A stretch of 64,000 nucleotides of DNA. It comes from Bryum argenteum. Taxonomy: Eukaryota; Streptophyta; Bryopsida; Bryales; Bryaceae. The stretch is taken from assembly GCA_037043015.1 (NCBI GenBank), contig CM073328.1, positions 5,133,409-5,197,408 on the forward strand. The letters run 5' to 3'. Position 1 is the stretch's first letter, and the number at the start of each line of letters is the position of its first letter. This document shows positions 23,433 to 35,894 of this stretch, in pieces. The notes under the pieces are model-generated. The model searched no databases. It had not been told where the DNA came from and worked only from the letters and a program-made list of their open reading frames with translations. The position numbers and the translations under genes were made by a program.

Positions 23433-24240
23433 GAAAAGAGATGATGCCCAATCAAAGTAATACTGTCACAAGAATACACAAAATTATATTTTGTGAAGGC
23501 AAATTGTACAACATTAGAGCATGCCCAATGGGTCATGAATGGGGCCTTGATTTTTTATTAAGTGGGTTGTTATCGTAACAACACTCCAACAAAGATGCGA
23601 TTATTCACACTTGTTGAAATCACAAAGGGGGCAATTTAAAAGAGTGCCCTACAACATAGCCTACAGTTAGCAAGATTCTTTTGAATTACATTCAAATTGC
23701 TTGACCAACTAATTACATTCAACAAGATTGAATTGCCTCTGTGTTGTTGAATTGACCATCTTTGCTTTTAAATACTTACAAAAAGGGACACCTAAATACC
23801 CAATCTGAGAACATTTTATCACAATTCTATCCAACTTGCTCTTATACTCTTAATCTTATTAGTTGATTCCTTTGTATAGCATGGTAAAAGTACCCATACT
23901 TTAGCGGCCCCGATGGACGTGCCTTATAAATGAAATCAACACCAAGCAAACCTTTACACATACATGTGCACACGAATCTACTATCAAAACGATTTTAACA
24001 CAAGGCAAGTATCGATTGGCACAACCCACAAGTGTCATAATGCACAATTTTAGAAGGGACAATGCACAATGTCTAGGCTTACTAAAACTTGAAAATTCAT
24101 AGGAGATCCATATCACTTAAAAGAAAATATATTTCTACTTGTCTTTACTCTTTTTATTAATTCCACACTATAAAAAAAAAAAATTAGAATCCATATCTTA
24201 TAGAAAATAGGTAAAATTTCATTAATTCACTAAAACAATT
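23433..24240. other. AT-rich intergenic DNA
   Basis: No gene or element end is recognised here. Confidence 0.35.
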
Positions 24241-24439
24241 GGTTATACCATACTGGCGTGGAAGCCACATGATCAACACTCGGCCAAGCAACAAGTAGCG
24301 ATCACGAAGCCATGTCAACTTGTGATCTCAAAAGCTGAGGCACATTTGCCACACAACCCTCATAGGGCTTGTGGTACACTAGTCCCAAACTTTCTCTCCA
24401 GAGAACAGAGGTCACCACTCTAGGAAACCCTCACTTATC

Positions 24440-24800
24440 ACTCATCGGGCAAAAGGGCCATAAAACAAGCAATTCTAACCTTGAACACCTAGTAGTTTCT
24501 TGAGGTGCACTATCATCCTCCATTTGCCAAATCCGCCTTCCATTTGGTAACGAGGTCTTGACAGGCTGCGCTTGCTCTTCCTTGCCTCTCATGCGACATG
24601 GCCGGGAGGTTGTGGGTTCTATTCCCCATGCCAGCACGGTGCTCACCACTATAGTCCACCCAACTATTGTGGGAGGTCCTTGGACCTTGTTGTATGTGTA
24701 CTTCAAAGCCCTTTGGGGGGATACTATGTCAAGTATCTTCAAGGCACTAGTAACTAGGCTAGACACTAGCGTAGTTACAGTGTCCATCCTCAAGAGGGGG
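24440..24800 (+). repeat. Possible SINE-like sequence with a Pol III B-box-like motif
   Basis: The string GGTTGTGGGTTCTATTCCCC at about 24608-24627 resembles a tRNA-type B box (GGTTCRANTCC). Antisense it gives the GIEPTTSR peptide that often marks repeat-derived false ORFs. I could not find a convincing A box or a target duplication. Confidence 0.25.
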
Positions 24801-24884
24801 AAATAGTATCGTTCTGATTTCCCCTTGTCCAGTGGCCATCGGGATATTAGCATTACGAACAGACACTTCATTCACGCCGGCCCC

Positions 24885-25630
24885 TTAACCCTAGAACGTC
24901 GGAGCCCATAACCGTGGCCTGAACTTTGATATGTCTTACTCTGAATCCTCCATTTCGCCACTTTACCTGAAAGTAAAATACTTTATTTTATTTTTCGTAG
25001 ATGTGATCACGTGCTTTTCATATGCTGTAAAAATTTCAGATTTTTTTGGGAAGATTTGAAATTCAAGTGAATTTTCAAAGAAAAACCAAAAATAATTCTT
25101 ATCAAATACAAATCACTTTCAAAAAATCTGAAATTTTTAGAATAAGGGGACATTGTAGTGAAGAATAGCATGGTGTAATCCATGGTTTCGTGTCATGCTA
25201 TATTTGAAAATTGAGAAAGAGACCCTATAGGCATGTAAACTTAAGGTGTCAGTAAATCACTAGATATTAGGAATTTCTTGAAATTCTAACTTGGAGTAGA
25301 AACAAGACTTGGTAAGATTCATTTTAGGAATTGAGCTTGAACTCAAAAGAGATCATTTAGTTGCCTAAATTTGAGACTTAATAAAAGTAGGAAAAAGTTG
25401 CAGAAATGCACTTTGTGGTGATTTGTTTTTAACCATTCTTTCAACTTTCATACCACATGTGATCTTAGGAAATACCTTAAATGACCTCAAATGAATTCCA
25501 TGATATGCTATTATCATTCATAAATCCAATTACAAAAATCATGAATGAAATTCATCCCGCAATAATAGGTTACAGTGAAAATGTTCTGTTCATCGGACAT
25601 AAAATGGCCGCTCCGACGTTCCAGGGTTAA
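24885..25630. mobile_element. TTAA-flanked TIR element with piggyBac-like CCCTAGAA end, 738 bp
   Basis: The element runs from 24889 to 25626, with TTAA directly on each side (24885-24888 and 25627-25630). Including the flanks, the terminal inverted repeat is 22 bp with one mismatch. It starts TTAACCCTRGAACGTCGG. TTAA plus CCCTAGAA is very close to the canonical piggyBac terminus. There is no transposase ORF inside, so the copy is non-autonomous. Confidence 0.75.
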
Positions 25631-25631
25631 G

Positions 25632-27410
25632 AAGGACCGGAGTTTCTATCTATCTGACATGGCCATAAGATTTTAGGGCCCTTTGGAAACGGGTGCTTCC
25701 ACGTAAGTTTTGACAGACAGGAGGTGTCATTCTATTGCGGCGTTATTAAAGTCAGTGGGGGAAATGATATGGTCAGAACTGCCTGCACTCAGTTCCCACA
25801 CTTGGTACTTGGAATTTCCTACCCACGATGAAGAGTGGCAGTCTGTGCCGTTCCCAAGTTGATGTACTCATAAACCACTCCTCATTACATTCTCACAATT
25901 ATATTGGATCCTACTGTTGCAGTAAATGATTTTGTGCCAACACACTTACAACTTCACTTGATGTTATAACGAGCGACACAATTTCTACTTACAGGAGTTA
26001 CAGCCTTATCGTAAGGTGCTCAATCAATTCTGAGCATGAGAAATCCATATGCATGTTACAATGCAAGCAATTTCAGTGCAAGGGGAAATTAATTTTAGTG
26101 CGAGGGAAAAAAAAAATTCACGCGAGGGAGAAATTAGTGGAAAGATAGAGCAAGTGGAATCATCATCTTTGGAATCTTTGGACTCTTGTGTGAGTTATAA
26201 ATTTTTGAAGTTGACTACATAGGTGTTTCTAAAATGATGCCCTAAAGTGACACTTGTAGTGAGTGCATGGTACTGTTGTGTAGTGCTCGGTTATGGGACC
26301 TATTCCATTTTAAAAACCAACACTATAAATAATTCCTCAACATCTACCAAAAAAAACTTCTATGACTTCACACTTACACTTATAGACTTAATTTGTAACT
26401 AACTATGTTCTACAAGTAAACTTAAGCATATATATTATGTTTTTGATGGACAAGCTCTGCAATCTTACTGATTGTACCAGGTGCATTAATAGATCAGATC
26501 TTCTTACATGCCACTTACATTGATTGCACCATATGCACAATAAAGTGGATTCCTGTTGCATATGGGTAAGGGCAGATTACACTTCGAGAAAAGGTACAGC
26601 TTCATTACACCAAATGCATCATTGACTGGAGCAAATGAATCATTGAATATTCAGGTGCTTTTACAAGAAATAAATGAGTTTCGGTCGAATAGGGCGTTTT
26701 TGACGGAAGTTAGATATACTGTAGGTCTAAATAGTTGTATCTGATAACTTAATGTTTGTGATTGTCAAACATGCCATGCAATAGTGAACGCCATATAATT
26801 CGTTCGGTGATTTTGTCCACAACTGATACTCCATCTTCTATATACTATTGAGTTCCATGCATACAGAACGACATGCCAATGCAAGAGTCCACAGCAAAAT
26901 AAGAAACAGAGACATGATTTATATCAGTCAAACACTCGATCTTATATGTACATTAAGCAAAATCCACAAGAGGATATAAAAAAAAAATTACAACAAGTTC
27001 CATCCCTCTTTAGGCCCCTATCGATCGAACTCCTGATAAAAGCTCCCCGTTTCGCAGCCTTCACTTGAACATTTACAAAATTCTTCCTACAAACATAGAG
27101 CATCATAATAAGCTGTTAAATACACGACATCTGCATACAGCAATAGAAAAACTGATAGACCCACTCTAAAAAACAAAAACACCAATGCCATCAGTGTCAA
27201 AGCAAGATCACGATTTTCAAGCATGAATGGACTCTTCCTAAAAGAATCGAAAGCCATACTCATATGTCAAATCATGAAACACAGAACGCAACATCAGCAT
27301 AAGAAGTGAACGTTGCTATCAACACCTTTGCCAATCAGAAAACGTACCACAGACACACGAAATGGACCAAAGCATGTGAAATGGGAGTATGAAAGCACCT
27401 TTGATCGATC
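25632..27410. other. Intergenic DNA
   Basis: No protein domain, RNA gene or element end is recognised. Only short, unsupported open frames are present. Confidence 0.35.
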
Positions 27411-27416
27411 GATCGA

Positions 27417-27770
27417 TCAGCGCCAAGGAATGAGCACCAACGCGAAAACAAGGAACATGAAAAGTCCAAACCCAGCGCCATCGCCCTGCTGCTCAACACT
27501 TGCAGCAGCCTTCCAGTCACGGTTCCTGGCAACAGTCTTCGGCGGGGAGCTTCCACCGGGGTTCATCCAATTACAAAAAGTGGAAACCAGAGTAATCCCC
27601 AAGATGATCAACAACGGCCACAGGTACACTTTCGTTCTAATCTCCTGGAGAGCTGTAATCACCGCCGAGACGTAGCTCGTCAACCATGGCAGAAACGCCA
27701 TACCCACCATTGTGGAGACTAAAAACAACGGCACTGTCGGACTCGGCCCATGCATGGTACTACCCGCCAT
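27417..27770 (-). CDS. Small membrane protein of unknown function, 117 aa
   Basis: This is a single open frame from ATG at 27770 to TGA at 27417. Three hydrophobic stretches are visible: residues about 13-38 (PLFLVSTMVGMAFLPW...), about 48-64 (YLWPLLIILGITLVSTF) and the C-terminus (FGLFMFLVFALVLIPWR). A polar loop in between carries GGSSPPKTVARNRDW. No family is recognised. Higher GC than the surroundings, three membrane segments and a compact C-terminus make it more credible than neighbouring frames. The overlapping upstream frame at 27774-28142 is proline/histidine rich and looks spurious. Whether further exons exist is unknown. Confidence 0.58.
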   Translation of the reverse strand: MAGSTMHGPSPTVPLFLVSTMVGMAFLPWLTSYVSAVITALQEIRTKVYLWPLLIILGITLVSTFCNWMNPGGSSPPKTVARNRDWKAAASVEQQGDGAGFGLFMFLVFALVLIPWR

Positions 27771-28233
27771 TGCTCACTCGAACAACAAGGATCCTCGAGC
27801 AATAGCTAGAAGGGTGATTTTCGGGGTTGGAAAGAGGGGGCTACGGTGGTCCAGATGTAGTTGAAGAGTAAGGCGACTAAGAGGACTGCGGTGGCGGCGA
27901 TGAGGAGGGAGTTGAAGACCGTGCTTGCTCGGCATCCTTTGCACATTTTCGCTATAGAAAAGTGGGAGTTGCGGAGGAAGGGAGTGTGATAAATGGGAGG
28001 GGGGGGGTGGGGGTTTTGGGGAATGTGTAGCCGTCATTGTGGTGAGTGGGTGGCATTCATGGCTGTTTGATGTCAATTCAATTTCTTTTCTTGTAAGAGC
28101 ATCTATGGGACTGCCGCATGGGATCCCCACCGTAGTGAACACTACTAAGTGTTCATCTCATAGATGCAGGGTCTGGAGAGTTTTTTTGTGATCATCTGGT
28201 TTAGGTACTCTATTTTCCATTATCATCCGGTAT

Positions 28234-28501
28234 TTAACCCCTAAATTTCCTTGATGCAAAACGGTTTAAGTCAAAAAAACTGACCTTCCTTGAGATTAAG
28301 CTCAAAAAATCTCAATCTAAGCATTATTTAAAAGATTCAACCGTAAGATCTCAAAGTTCACTTGACATTCTTCTCACATACCAAACTTGAACCGTTCATT
28401 CTTTCTCATTTGTGAGATTATGATGGTCAAAGTTGGCTGGGTTTTTTTCCTATGAGAACCACCAAAACCTGTTTCAGGTTTTAAGGAGAGTTTGGGGTTA
28501 A
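28234..28501. mobile_element. TTAA-flanked MITE, family B, 260 bp
   Basis: The element runs from 28238 to 28497 with TTAA on both sides. The ends read CCCCTAAATTTCCTT and, on the other strand, CCCCAAACTCTCCTT. The interior has the TCTCATTTGTGAGATTATGATGG motif shared with the copy at 57845-58104, which is also exactly 260 bp long. Confidence 0.7.
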
Positions 28502-30100
28502 GTTGATACCTACTCCCCTTGTCTCTCGCAAAAAAAAGCATGATTTGGTGTAATCCCCCATTCTACAAAGAAACCAAGACTTTATATTAATGAGTAATCT
28601 AAATCATCCAAACCATATCCAAGTGAACCATATTGTTGTATGATCCGAACTATTGGAGAAAATCCAATCATTTTTTAGCAAATCATGGTGAACGAGACTA
28701 TAAACGTTCATCAATGTAACTTTGGAGTAAAATGCGATCCATAGCGATCAAGAAATATTCAACTAGAAGGTTGTGCACTTGGAAACACTCTTCTAGGAAC
28801 AAAATTTCAAAAAGTATATACCATATATATTCCTCACATCGTAGATTGAGTTAAGATTCCTATCACAAAACCTAGACTTGAACTTGGCATTCAACCCAAC
28901 AAATAGTTGAAATTCAACTGTAGATGAAGGAGATACAACTCCTTGTGAACGACACGATTCTTTTTGTTCTTCTAGTAAGTATCTTTCAACAAACTTCATC
29001 TTAGAGATTTTATTACATTGAAAAAAATCATGACTAATATTGAATTTACATACTAGCTCACAGTAATATTATATGCTTCATGTTTCAAAATTTCAAACAG
29101 AAGTTGTTTTTACAAATAGACACATCTATTTAACGAGTTCACTATACACATGCATTTAAGAACTTCACTATGCTTGTGAATTTAAGGAGTTCACTATACT
29201 TGTGCATTTAAAGAGTTCTATAAACTTGTGCATTTATGGAGTTCACTATACTTTGAGTGATGCAATACTCTTTTTCAGCTATTGGAAAAAGTATAATTGA
29301 CAAAGTTTCCCTATTCAAATAGTATTTTTAAACACCCACAAACATAACCATACAAAATTTTAAAAGAGGCTAATATAGGTACACCTACAGTCGTTCACCC
29401 TACTACATGTACATACAAGGAACATGCAAAACTCGAAGAAATCTTCGTTATGATAAGAATGTAGGCTACCCGATTATAGGTTCTCTTCCCATAGACCATA
29501 AATGCACAAAGGCTCTTGGTACCCTTTGCCCACATGTCAAAGATGAATGGCACGTAGGACTGTCATTTTGTATCATTTCGCAGGATATCAGAATTTTAGG
29601 ATTCGCTGTGACCCCAAATATCTGCATTCTCTGACTTTACATGCCTTTTGTCATTATTTATCATTCCATTTTCTATCTTTTCTGACTCCTGAAAAAGCTA
29701 ACTTGTTGAAGATGTGTGAATGGATTAAGGGACACTTTACATGGGGAGTGAAGGCCAACAAATCTTCAAGCCAATTTACTCTTATTTTGAGTTTATGGGT
29801 CACTTGGAGAACATAGTAAACAATTAAGAAAGTGTGGGTTTATTCTCTCGTGTGTAAAGCCCTTGGGGCTGATTTGTAGAGGGAAAAACAAGGCCATGGG
29901 GCCAATTTGTATTGTTAGCTACAAACCATGCTTTTGATTTGTTCACATCAAAATAATTTAGTGAAATAATGACTTTGTATTGAAATCAAGCAACGGTTGA
30001 ATTGGCCTTCCATTCTTGTATCTCCCAACTTTTGAAGCCCCAGTTGTCTCCTAACTTGAAGTTCTATCTTCTTCATCAACCGCTGAATTTCAACATTATG
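28502..30100. other. Intergenic DNA with decayed repeat fragments
   Basis: Positions about 28830-28960 resemble part of the family A element; the string GTAGATGAAGGAGATAYARCTCCT is shared with about 1820-1850. No gene is supported. Confidence 0.4.
29128..29262. repeat. About 33-bp tandem repeat, four copies
   Basis: The unit GAGTTCACTATACTTGTGCATTTAA, with variants, repeats about four times. It lies in AT-rich intergenic DNA. Confidence 0.6.
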
Positions 30101-30109
30101 TGTTGGGTT

Positions 30110-30400
30110 CGACCGATCAAAGTCTACTTTTGTGGTAGAAACCTCAACTCGAAACAATTTCTTTTGAAAATAAGACATGGATTTCATTGCATATAGTTCT
30201 TGATTTTCTTTTTTCTTTGTACATGTTTTACTAGTTCTCACCACGGCAAGGCTATTACTTGAGCCAAATTATCCATGATTTAAAATTTGGGTGTTTTTGA
30301 GATGAAGGTGAACAACTTTCTAGTCGGTGATTCTAATTGCAATAGGTCTTTCAATAACATTTTCATTTCAAAGTAAAAATATTAAAACCTCAAAAATATA
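30110..30400 (-). mobile_element. Partial family A element
   Basis: The sequence matches, in reverse orientation, the central part of the element at 1292-2264. For example, GAGATGAAGGTGAACAACTTTCTAGTYGGTGA corresponds to about 1540-1580. It lies directly next to the larger split copy starting near 30405, so it is a fragment or second insertion. Confidence 0.5.
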
Positions 30401-30404
30401 AACT

Positions 30405-30925
30405 AATACCTACACATGCTAAATGTCAAAACTCGACATTGTGAATGAAGGGCAAAAACCTTGAAGAGCCATACATTTTTCATTTGCAATCTGTTTTGTA
30501 TGAAATCACTTAGGTTTGCGTCCTAAATCAAGACATGTTTGTGTGAAAAAATTGCAGAGTCATGCAACAAAGTATGAATAAAATGGCATGCATTTTAGTG
30601 AAGGGAGCTCTTGTATTGAGATTTCAAACATGGGGCATGTTTTACCATTGCAAGGCAATTATGGGAAATCAAAAAGATATTTTTATGAAATGTTTGCAGA
30701 AAATCATGCTCTCAAGATAAAGGCTTACAACTTCCTAGTTGGAAGATTTTTGATCCAAATAACTTCGATACTGGATTTGCAATAATGTTTCTTTAAAGTG
30801 ATTTGCAATAAAGTGAATAAATGGATGATTTTTGAGGAGCTATATTTCCTTCATCCACTGTTGGATTTTGAATTTGTTTTTCGGGATAGGTTGTGGTTTG
30901 AGTCTAATTCATGTTTGACTAAATC
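30405..30925 (-). mobile_element. Family A element, part 1 (interrupted by the outer chromovirus)
   Basis: This stretch corresponds to the right half of the element at 1292-2264, in reverse. It includes the AACAAAGTATGAATAAAATGGCATGC region and the AGGAGCTATATTTCCTTCATCCA region. It stops at the 5' LTR (30926), and the remaining half resumes after the 3' LTR at 44436. Together the two parts are about 970 bp, the length of the intact copy. Confidence 0.7.
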
Positions 30926-32161
30926 TGTCGCGCACCTCTCCTTGAGGAGTGCCCGCAACACCAAGGGCCCAAGGGGGACACCGGAGTGACGCCCGGGCCT
31001 TGGGGTGCCAAGGTGAAGGGAACCTAAGTGGGCCTAGTGTGGGAGAGGACCCCGGGCGTTGGAGACGCCTCTCACCCACGGAGACTAGGAGCCACGAGGG
31101 AATGGACATGAGATTATGGAAGCTCATGTTGCCACGATTCCGGGATGCTAAGGAGCACCTCATTTGGAGGTGTGAGCTAAAAGTTATGGGAGTTGGAAGA
31201 TTGTGGGACTAAAGGGAGTGCTGTCCAGGGACAGTGCTGGACTGGGAAGCTGGCCCGGGACTCCCGAATCTTCAGAGGGGCATAACTCCCTCAATACTTG
31301 TCGGAATGAGGCAAGTAAGGTGTCTATCGGCATCTACTTGACAAGTAGATGTCGATAGAGTGGTCGCTCGTCGCGTTTGGATGCGGGACGAGGTAGATAC
31401 GAGCCCTGGAAGGTTCGGGAAGTCTCCCGGGCCTTCCAGCGGCTAAGGCATTGGGAGATTGGGTGGTCTTCCAAAACTAAGAGGTGTGAGGGTCCAGCCC
31501 TTCACCTAGGACCAGGGGGCTGCCGAATCCCACAGAGTATACTATGGGGAGGGCTGGTCTCCCTCCCCACTCCCATGGTGCCTTGGTGGTGACCAAGGTG
31601 GGAGTCCCGAGTGGTGTGGCTAGTGTTGGGGCCTCACCATGGGGACTCCCAAGCCAAGGTGAGTCCCAATGGGTGGAGCTAGTGTTGGGGCTCCACCATG
31701 GGGACTCAAAGTGCAAAATGAGGCACGGTGGGTGGAGCTAGTGTTGGGGCTTCACCACGGGGACTCATATAGGCAAAATGAGGACCATGAGTGCTACCGA
31801 TGTGGGGTGGTGTCTCACTGCCGGCGTTGTGATTACTTGGTGGCCTTGGGGTCACCATGGTGGTCATGGGCGGTGGTGAGGAGACACCACCAAGTGCGGT
31901 TAGGCCGCGTGGTATGGGAGTGCCACCAAGTTGGGCCTTGGACATAAGTGGAAGTCCGCACCTAACCATTGGCTACCTACGAAGGGGTTGAGTCCCGGTT
32001 GCATGAGTAAGAGGGATTGATAACCAAGCGGTGAGCTTGGTGGTTGGTATGGGGAGCTAACTTTGTGCATGTGGGGGATGTGCAGAGTTAGCGCTCGTGA
32101 CACTTGCTAGAGTTGGGAAAGAGTTGGTGTAAGCTAAGGTGAGCTAGCAAGGGTTGCGACA
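30926..32161 (+). repeat. 5' LTR of outer chromovirus
   Basis: The LTR has TG...CA ends with a six-base inverted repeat (TGTCGC/GCGACA). It contains about three 60-bp direct repeats at 31612-31790, with GTGGAGCTAGTGTTGGGGC motifs. Open frames inside it are not supported as genes; both LTRs share them. Confidence 0.93.
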
Positions 32162-32163
32162 CT

Positions 32164-32175
32164 TGGTATCAGAGC
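32164..32175 (+). other. Primer binding site of outer chromovirus
   Basis: TGGTATCAGAGC starts two bases after the LTR. It matches the 3' end of initiator methionine tRNA, the usual primer of plant gypsy elements. Confidence 0.9.
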
Positions 32176-32212
32176 GGACTTTTAGTACCCAAGTGCAAAG
32201 TTGTGAGGAGCA

Positions 32213-33350
32213 ATGGGCAAGAAGAAGACCATTGAGGGTGATGAGCTGGAGCTTCCCAAGCGGCCACGCACGAGGGGGAACAAAGACCCCAATCCTACAA
32301 GTGAGGCTCATTCTCATGACTCCAATGAGCAAGCTGCCACTAGTGAGGGCAATGAGCAAATGGAATTGTCACTTCAAGAGGAGCCCTTGGGTGAAGAGGA
32401 GCGCTCTAGGTCGAGACGCCTAGAGTCTTCCCAAGGGGTGGAAAGACAAGATCCTCAATTGGCTTTCCAAATGAGAATGCTTGAGTTCATGGACTCCGTG
32501 AATCAAGAGCTCAAGCTTGGGAAGGAAGAAAGGGATCGCCAGGAGAGGTTGATTGAACATCTCATGATGCTAGGGTCCCGACCTTCATCTTCCACCAAAA
32601 AGTTGGCTAAGGTAAACATGCCAAGCACCTTCTCGGGACTTGGTAAGGCAAGGAAGGTGAAGGAATTCCTTCTTGAGATGGATAACTACTATGATGTCCA
32701 AAAGCCGGATGAGGAGGACAAGGTTTCCATTGCGGTGACATTTCTCAAGGATCTCTTCAATGGTGGACAAGCAAAAAGGAGCAAGAGCCGGAGTTGGTGG
32801 CAAACTTGACTTGGGGTGGCTTCAAAGACTTGTTGAGTGAACGCTTCACACCAGAGTATCAGGAGTTGAGGGAAGGCATGAACTTGGTGCAAATGAGGCA
32901 CACTGGGTCTCTCAAGGCCTATGTGCGTGACTTCAATGCCCAAATGAATGCCACACCCAAGATGGATGAGTTCTCTAAGAAGTACATCTTTTTGGGTGGG
33001 CTTCAAAAGTGGGTGGTGGATGCCTTGTTCAAGTTCCCAAAACTTCCTGAGGATGTGGCGGGCATCATCAAGATTGTTGAAAGGATTGAGGTGATGGACC
33101 CGAGAGGAAGTCAGTGGCCCCTCTCAACAAAGTGGATCAAATAGGAATGCGGCTCGAGGCAAAGAGCGCAAGAAGTTTGGTTTTGGCAACAAACACAAGG
33201 GACAAGTGGATGGTGGAGCCTCTAACAAAAGGGAACACCAAGGGGGAAAGCCATCTAAAGGGGGAGACAAAGGTGATGACACCAAGGCCAAGAGGTGCCA
33301 TGGTTGTGGCAAGATTGGCCACTTCATTGCGGAGTGCCCCGACAAGAAGG
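32213..33350 (+). pseudogene. Gag polyprotein of outer chromovirus, frame-broken
   Basis: ATG at 32213 opens a charged N-terminal region. It leads into a Gag capsid-like region: KVNMPSTFSGLGKARKVKEF, and then after a frame change near 32760, WGGFKDLLSERFTPEY and MRHTGSLKAYVRDF. A further frame change near 33110-33200 leads to the zinc knuckle CHGCGKIGHFIAEC (33297-33338, CX2CX4HX4C). The breaks look like single-base changes rather than large deletions. Confidence 0.85.
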
Positions 33351-35880
33351 TGAGTACCATTGCAAGTCTTGCTTGTGTTGAAGACCGCATACTAGAAGGA
33401 GGTTTTGTGGCCAAGGCAAGTAGCCTCAAGCCAAGGCCGGGCCTCTTGTTTCTTGAGGCCCAAGTGAAGGACAAAGATGTCTCATGTTCGGTTGATACAG
33501 GGGCAACGCACTCCTTCATGAGTCCCAAACTAGCAAAGGAGTTGGGCTTGCCACTGCAAAAGGCAAGCAAGCCCATCAATGTGCGTTTTGCAAAGGGTGA
33601 ACCGCACAAGACGGAGGAAGTGGCGTTGCAAGTGACCTTGAAGTGTGGGACATTGGAGTTTGTTGAGAATTTCACATTATGTGAGATGGATGAGGTAGAC
33701 CTCATCTTAGGGGATACCTTCTTTGAGGCGCACACACGGTGGATGTGAGGCGCAAGCCCAAAGACGTGTTAGTGGTGCGCCGTGATGGCAAGGAGTTAGT
33801 GTTGAAGTTAACTCGTGGCCCTTCAATAGCGGGGGGCAAATTAAACTTGGTCTCTTTAGACCAAATGTTGGAACATCAATTTGTGGTGATGGCTCGTGAA
33901 GAACAACTTGGGCATGAGGGGAAGGGGGTGCAACAACCACTTCCCAATGAAATTCAAGAGGTGTTGGCCAAGTACAAGGATGTGCTTACCAATGAGTTAC
34001 CCAAAGAGCTACCCCCAAGAAGAGAAGTGGATCACAAGATCGAGGTGCTACCGGAGCCGAGCCACCTTCTAAGGCACCTTATCGGTTAAACCAAAAAGAG
34101 TTGATGGAGCTAAAGAAGCAACTAAACGACTTGTTGGAAAGGGGTTATGTGAGACCAAGCAAGTCACCATATGGTGCACCGGTCCTCTTTGTGGACAAGA
34201 AGATGGCAAGCTTAGGATGTGCATTGATTATAGGGCCTTGAATAAGGTGACCATCAAGAACAACTACCCTTTGCCTCGAATTGATGATCTCTTTGATAGA
34301 TTGGCGGGAGCTAAGTACTTTAGTCGCATAGACTTGAAGTCGGGTTACTACCAAATCCGCATTGCGGATGCGGATGTGGAAAAGACCGCGCGCGCGCACA
34401 AGGTATGGGTCTTATGAGTTCCTTGTGATGCCTTTTGGGTTGTGCAATGCACCCTCAACATTCACAACCCTTATGAACACCATCTTTCGAGAGGAAATGG
34501 ATGACTTTGTGATTGTCTACATCGATGACATCTTGGTGTTTTCCAAGACGGCCGAGGAACATGCAAGGCACCTTGAGGCAGTACTCATGAAGCTTAGAGA
34601 CAACAAGCTTTATGCTAATGGGGAAAAGAGTGAGTTTGCACAACTTGAGATGGAGTTCTTGGGCCATGTGGTTACCGGAGATGGAATCAAGCCGGACATG
34701 AAGAAGGTGAAGGCAATTCAAGAGTGGAAACGGCCTTCTACACAAAAGGGACTTAGGTCATTCCTTGGCCTAGCAAACTACTATCGCCGCTTCATACGCA
34801 ACTTCTCTAAGATTGCCAAGCCTTTGTCCGACTTGTTGAAAAAAGGGGTGAACCAAGTATGGGATGAATTTTGCTACCAAGCCTTTGAGGAACTCAAGAT
34901 AGTCAAGAACAAGTTGTCATCTCCACCAGTGTTGAAGTTCCCTGAGTTTGATAAGCCCTTTGAGGTCCACACAGATGCAAGTGGCTTTGCCATTGGAGGC
35001 GTCTTGATGCAAGATGGTAGGCCAATTGCCTATGAGAGCAAGAAGTTGGATGGGTGTCAAAGGAGATGGCCAACTCACGAGAAGGAGCTCTTTGCAGTGG
35101 TGCATTGTTTGAAGACATGGCAACATTACTTGGGGTTGCACAAGACTAAGGTCTACACCGATAATGTGTCTTTGAAGTATTTTGAGACACAAGCACAAAT
35201 GAGTGCCATACAATTGAGGTGGCATGATACCTTGGCGCTCATGAACGTGGACTTGATCCACAAACCGGGCCGTGACAATGTGGTGCCGGATGCGCTAAGT
35301 AGAAAGGAAGAGTTTCATGCCATGAGCACCACCCAAGTCTTGCGCCTCATGTATAAGGGTGAAGGCAATTGGGAACGGCGGATAAGAGAGGGGTACATGA
35401 AGGACCCCGAGGCACAACAAATGCTTGGTGATCTTAGGAAGGGCAAGAAGCTCAAGGAGATCAAGTTGGTGAATGGATTGCTCAAGTATAAGCAAAGTAG
35501 GGTGTATGTTCCTCAAGGCAAGCTTAGATTGTTGGTTTTGAAGGAGGAACATGATAGTCCCATAGCCGGCCATAGGGGAGAAAAGGCTACCATTGCAACG
35601 GTGTCAAGGAGGTACTATTGGCCTGGGATGAAAGATGACATAACCCACTTTGTGAAGACTTGTGTGAAGTGCCAAACTTAGGGCTTCATATCAAAAGCAA
35701 GCGGGCTTGTTGCAACCATTGCCAATTCCGCGGGTCCTTGGCATAGTGTGTCTATGGACTTCATCACAAGCCTTCCCGAAGTCGCAAGGGGTATGATGCC
35801 ATCTTAGTGATGGTGGATCGGTTTAGCAAGTTGGCTCATATGGTGCCAACTAGAGGAAGCGCAAATCGCGCTTGAGACCG
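33340..35880 (+). pseudogene. Pol of outer chromovirus, 5' part: protease, RT, RNase H, integrase start
   Basis: The protease has the VDTGATHSFMS active-site motif (about 33492-33524). The reverse transcriptase starts in a short frame with [20 protein letters not shown]. After a frame change at a CG-dinucleotide run near 34390 it continues through VMPFGLCNAPSTF and the catalytic VIVYIDDILVFSK. RNase H has VHTDASGFAIGGVL and the ending DNVVPDALSR. The integrase zinc domain has HDSPIAGHRGEKAT...CVKCQT (H-H-C-C). From 35680 onward the frame breaks several times, and the core is cut at 35894 by the nested element. The longest intact stretch is 34362-35681. Confidence 0.9.
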
Positions 35881-35889
35881 CCAAGATCT

Positions 35890-35894
35890 TTCTC
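35890..35894 (+). repeat. Target site duplication TTCTC, left copy (inner element)
   Basis: TTCTC at 35890-35894 recurs at 41448-41452. Deleting the insert with one copy rejoins the outer element's integrase in frame, which confirms the boundaries. Confidence 0.85.

Noticed and set aside
24431..24871. Leftward 146-aa frame containing GIEPTTSRP
   Set aside because: This peptide is a well-known artefact of tRNA-like B-box sequence. No conserved domain is present, so I list the region only as a possible SINE.
27774..28142. Leftward Pro/His-rich 122-aa frame upstream of the small membrane protein
   Set aside because: Low-complexity composition, no domain, and overlap with the likely promoter/leader of the better-supported gene.
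28099..28166. Small inverted repeat GCATCTATG...CATAGATGC, possibly a tiny MITE
   Set aside because: The arms are only about 10 bp and no target duplication was found.
29407..29816. Rightward frames of 75 and 89 aa
   Set aside because: No domain, no splice partners, and ordinary AT-rich composition.
30909..32103. Several open frames inside the outer LTRs, repeated near 43183-44372
   Set aside because: They occur in both LTRs, have no known domain and arise from GC-rich repeat sequence.
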